Positions 62,018 through 64,000 of a DNA stretch of 64,000 nucleotides are shown here, piece by piece. Positions within the stretch are counted from its first letter, which is position 1. Each line of letters begins with the position of its first letter. Where the stretch lies: the NCBI RefSeq assembly GCF_029285175.1, contig NZ_JABEDH010000002.1:434001-498000 (forward strand), given 5' to 3'. A model generated the notes under the pieces. It was not told the DNA's origin and did no database searches. It saw nothing but the letters and a program-made list of their open reading frames with translations. This DNA comes from Sulfitobacter sp. M05 (GTDB lineage: Bacteria; Pseudomonadota; Alphaproteobacteria; Rhodobacterales; Rhodobacteraceae). The position numbers and the translations under genes were made by a program.

Positions 62018-62887
62018 ATGGACATACGCGCAATACTGATGGGGCTGATCTTTGCGATCATGTGGTCATCGGCTTTTACCTCTGCCCGCATCATCGTTGC
62101 TGACATGTCGCCCCTGTTCGCCCTGTCCTGCCGCTATCTGATTTCGGGCCTATTGGGCGTCACCATTGCGCTGGCTCTTGGCCAGTCCATGCGGCTGACA
62201 CCGGCACAATGGCGCGCCACGATCATCTTTGGCATCCTGCAAAACGCCGTTTACCTTGGTCTGAACTTTATCGCGATGCAAACCGTCGAAGCCTCCCTTG
62301 CCGCCATCATCGCTTCAACCATGCCTCTGCTTGTCGGGTTCGCCGTCTGGGTGATCTTTGGCGAACGGCTGCGCCCTATGGGCATCGCGGGCCTGTTTGC
62401 CGGTTTGATCGGCGTCGGCATCATCATGGGCGCGCGCATTAATGGCGGTGTCGATCTGGCGGGCGTCGGGCTTTGTGTGGTGGGCGTCATCGCGCTGACC
62501 GCCGCAACCCTGCTGGTACGTGGTGCCACCTCTGGCGGGAACTTCCTGATGATCGTCGGCTTGCAAATGCTGGTCGGCTGCGCCGCTTTGACATTGGCCA
62601 CCCTTGCATTCGAAACCCCACGCCTAAACCCGACAGTGCCGCTGGCATTGGCCTTTACCTACACCTGCCTGTTCCCTGGCCTTGCCGCGACAATCATCTG
62701 GTTCTGGCTGGTCAACCGGGTTGGGGCCACACGCGCCGCAACCTTCCACTTTCTCAACCCGTTCTTTGGTGTCGCCATCGCCGCCCTTCTCCTCTCCGAA
62801 GCTCTGGGCGCACGCGACATCCTTGGCGTGGCAATCATCACCGCTGGTATCCTCGCGGTTCAGGTCTCACGCCAGCCCAGGTCTTAA
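62018..62887 (+). CDS. EamA/DMT-family membrane exporter (second)
   Basis: 289 residues, about ten membrane helices, two EamA repeats. Repeat 1 closes with VIFGERLRPMG, repeat 2 with LLLSEALGARD, the usual Gly/Ser-Glu-rich positions; FHFLNPFFGVAIAALLLSE matches the second-repeat signature. Substrate unknown. The downstream GlxA-like regulator is 63 bases away on the same strand. Confidence 0.85.
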   Translation: MDIRAILMGLIFAIMWSSAFTSARIIVADMSPLFALSCRYLISGLLGVTIALALGQSMRLTPAQWRATIIFGILQNAVYLGLNFIAMQTVEASLAAIIASTMPLLVGFAVWVIFGERLRPMGIAGLFAGLIGVGIIMGARINGGVDLAGVGLCVVGVIALTAATLLVRGATSGGNFLMIVGLQMLVGCAALTLATLAFETPRLNPTVPLALAFTYTCLFPGLAATIIWFWLVNRVGATRAATFHFLNPFFGVAIAALLLSEALGARDILGVAIITAGILAVQVSRQPRS

Positions 62888-62950
62888 ACACGACAAAACA
62901 TGCCGCAGTTCGGCGTCTGGCCGACAGGCCACACTGTATAAGCTGGGGCG

Positions 62951-63940
62951 ATGAACCCAGACGATTCACCCAAGTCCTATGCTTTCCTCCTGCTGCCGGG
63001 TTTCTCAACTCTGGGGTTTTCCTGTGCGTTGGATTGCCTGTCCCTTGCAAACCACCACCCGTCCGGGCGTCAATTCTACCACTGGCGGATGCTGTCGGCG
63101 GATGGCAATCCGGTGTCCGCCTACAACGGGGTCCGCGTCGAGGTCGATTGCGCCCTGACCGAGTTGGACCGGCATGAAACCCTGATCGTCTGTGCTGGTG
63201 AAAACGCAGGCCAAGGCAGTACCAAACCGGTCCTGAACTGGCTGCGCCGCGAAACCCGCAAGGGCATGGATTACGGGGCGCTTTCCTCTGGCACCTATAC
63301 GCTGGCCCTCGCAGGTTTGATCGGGGGCAAGCGCGTTACAACCCATTGGGAATACAAAACCGCACTGGCCGAAATGCTGCCTGATGTTGTCATGGAGGAC
63401 ACGCTTTATTCCGTTGACGGGCGCGTCTTTACATCGGCGGGCGGGGCGGCCTCTATGGATCTAATGCTGTACCGTGTCAGCGCCGATTACGGCACCGACC
63501 TTGCCACATGGGTCGCTGATCAAATGGTCTATACCGCGCCGCGCGCGCAGTCACAGGGGCAACGCATGTCCTTGCTGTCACGCCCCGAGGTGCGCAACGC
63601 CAAGCTGCTCCTCACTATCCAGATCATGGAAAACAACCTCGAAGATCCTCTGCGCCCCGATGAAATCGCCGAACTGATCCACCTGTCCACACGACAGCTG
63701 GAACGCCTATTTGCACGCTATCTTTCGACCTCGCCCAAACGCTACTACCTGCATCTGCGACTGGAGAAAGCCCGCAACCTTCTGCGCCAGACCGACCTGA
63801 GTGTGACTGACGTCTGTGTCGCCTGCGGGTTCAAATCCCTGTCGCATTTCTCAAAAAGCTACCGCAACGCCTATGGCAATCCACCGGGCACCGAGGCGGC
63901 GGATGGCAAGGTGCTGTGGTCAGGAAACACCAAGGGGTAA
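62951..63940 (+). CDS. GlxA-family AraC-type regulator (DJ-1/PfpI domain)
   Basis: 329 residues. N-terminal DJ-1/PfpI-like domain (~8-180, YAFLLLPGFSTLGFSCALDC, SSGTYTLALAGLIGGKRVTTHWEY with no nucleophile cysteine at the elbow, where GALSSG occurs) and a C-terminal AraC double helix-turn-helix (~215-320, STRQLERLFARYL, CVACGFKSLSHFSKSYRNAYG). GlxA-type regulators sense small amines such as carnitine or choline products. Complete within the window; the target genes are unknown. Confidence 0.9.
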   Translation: MNPDDSPKSYAFLLLPGFSTLGFSCALDCLSLANHHPSGRQFYHWRMLSADGNPVSAYNGVRVEVDCALTELDRHETLIVCAGENAGQGSTKPVLNWLRRETRKGMDYGALSSGTYTLALAGLIGGKRVTTHWEYKTALAEMLPDVVMEDTLYSVDGRVFTSAGGAASMDLMLYRVSADYGTDLATWVADQMVYTAPRAQSQGQRMSLLSRPEVRNAKLLLTIQIMENNLEDPLRPDEIAELIHLSTRQLERLFARYLSTSPKRYYLHLRLEKARNLLRQTDLSVTDVCVACGFKSLSHFSKSYRNAYGNPPGTEAADGKVLWSGNTKG

Positions 63941-64000
63941 CCCCCGAAAACGCGGCCCCCCGACGAACCGGACTTACTTCAAAAACGGCTCTATTGCGTC

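Overview
The window looks like a chromosomal segment of a marine Rhodobacterales bacterium, most probably of the roseobacter group. This rests on family content, not on a database match. The pointers are flagellar genes with the alphaproteobacterial accessories FlbT and FlaF, two perfect CtrA-type boxes (TTAA-N7-TTAA), a MucR-like regulator, a petP-petR pair 11 kb from a petABC (cytochrome bc1) operon, a GTTC-N7-GTTC SOS box before imuA-imuB-dnaE2, and a NaChBac-type sodium channel.

Layout. 1-17.4 kb is flagellar: fliR (cut by the window edge)-flhB; a divergent pair of operons, fliL-fliM-DUF6468-motE-like leftward and fliF-fliH-fliN-fliP-fliG rightward, around a shared CtrA box; flaF-flbT-DUF1217 behind a second CtrA box; an OmpR-type regulator with a degenerate receiver; a MucR-like regulator; motB, motA, a fliJ-like gene and two unrecognised proteins. 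At 17.5-20.8 kb lies a large membrane histidine kinase with a PhnD-like periplasmic sensor domain.

20.8-25.17 kb, up to a tRNA-Lys(TTT) gene, is an accessory island that reads as a graveyard of defence and mobile genes. It holds an orphan TnsA-like nuclease, a metallo-beta-lactamase-fold protein without its catalytic N-terminus, the C-terminal piece of a JAMM (JAB) protease, the first codons of what may be a DUF4420 nuclease, the C-terminal third of a Z1-type protein, and a Phd/YefM antitoxin with an intact palindromic operator but no C-terminus and no toxin. Several junctions can be placed to within a few bases.

25.3-64 kb is mostly housekeeping: dapF-mtaB; petABC; a glutathione transferase; a PaiB-like flavin protein divergent from an FMN riboswitch and ribH; a TPP riboswitch with thiBPQ; aroC; a DMT exporter; cobO; a secreted cyclase-family protein; ilvE; petP-petR; xseB-ispA-dxs (isoprenoid precursors); a voltage-gated sodium channel; an exoD/SDR/glycosyltransferase/hydroxylase/aldolase/VOC leftward run; adenine deaminase and AMP nucleosidase (purine salvage); HU; the SOS mutagenesis cassette imuA-imuB-dnaE2; a second DMT exporter and a GlxA-type AraC regulator.

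The most unusual features are the mosaic island, the PhnD-sensor kinase with a structured upstream region beside the motor genes, and a nested perfect inverted repeat after dxs. No complete new system is visible. The island is best read as remains of several systems that met by deletion. All calls come from reading sequence and translations, with no homology search.
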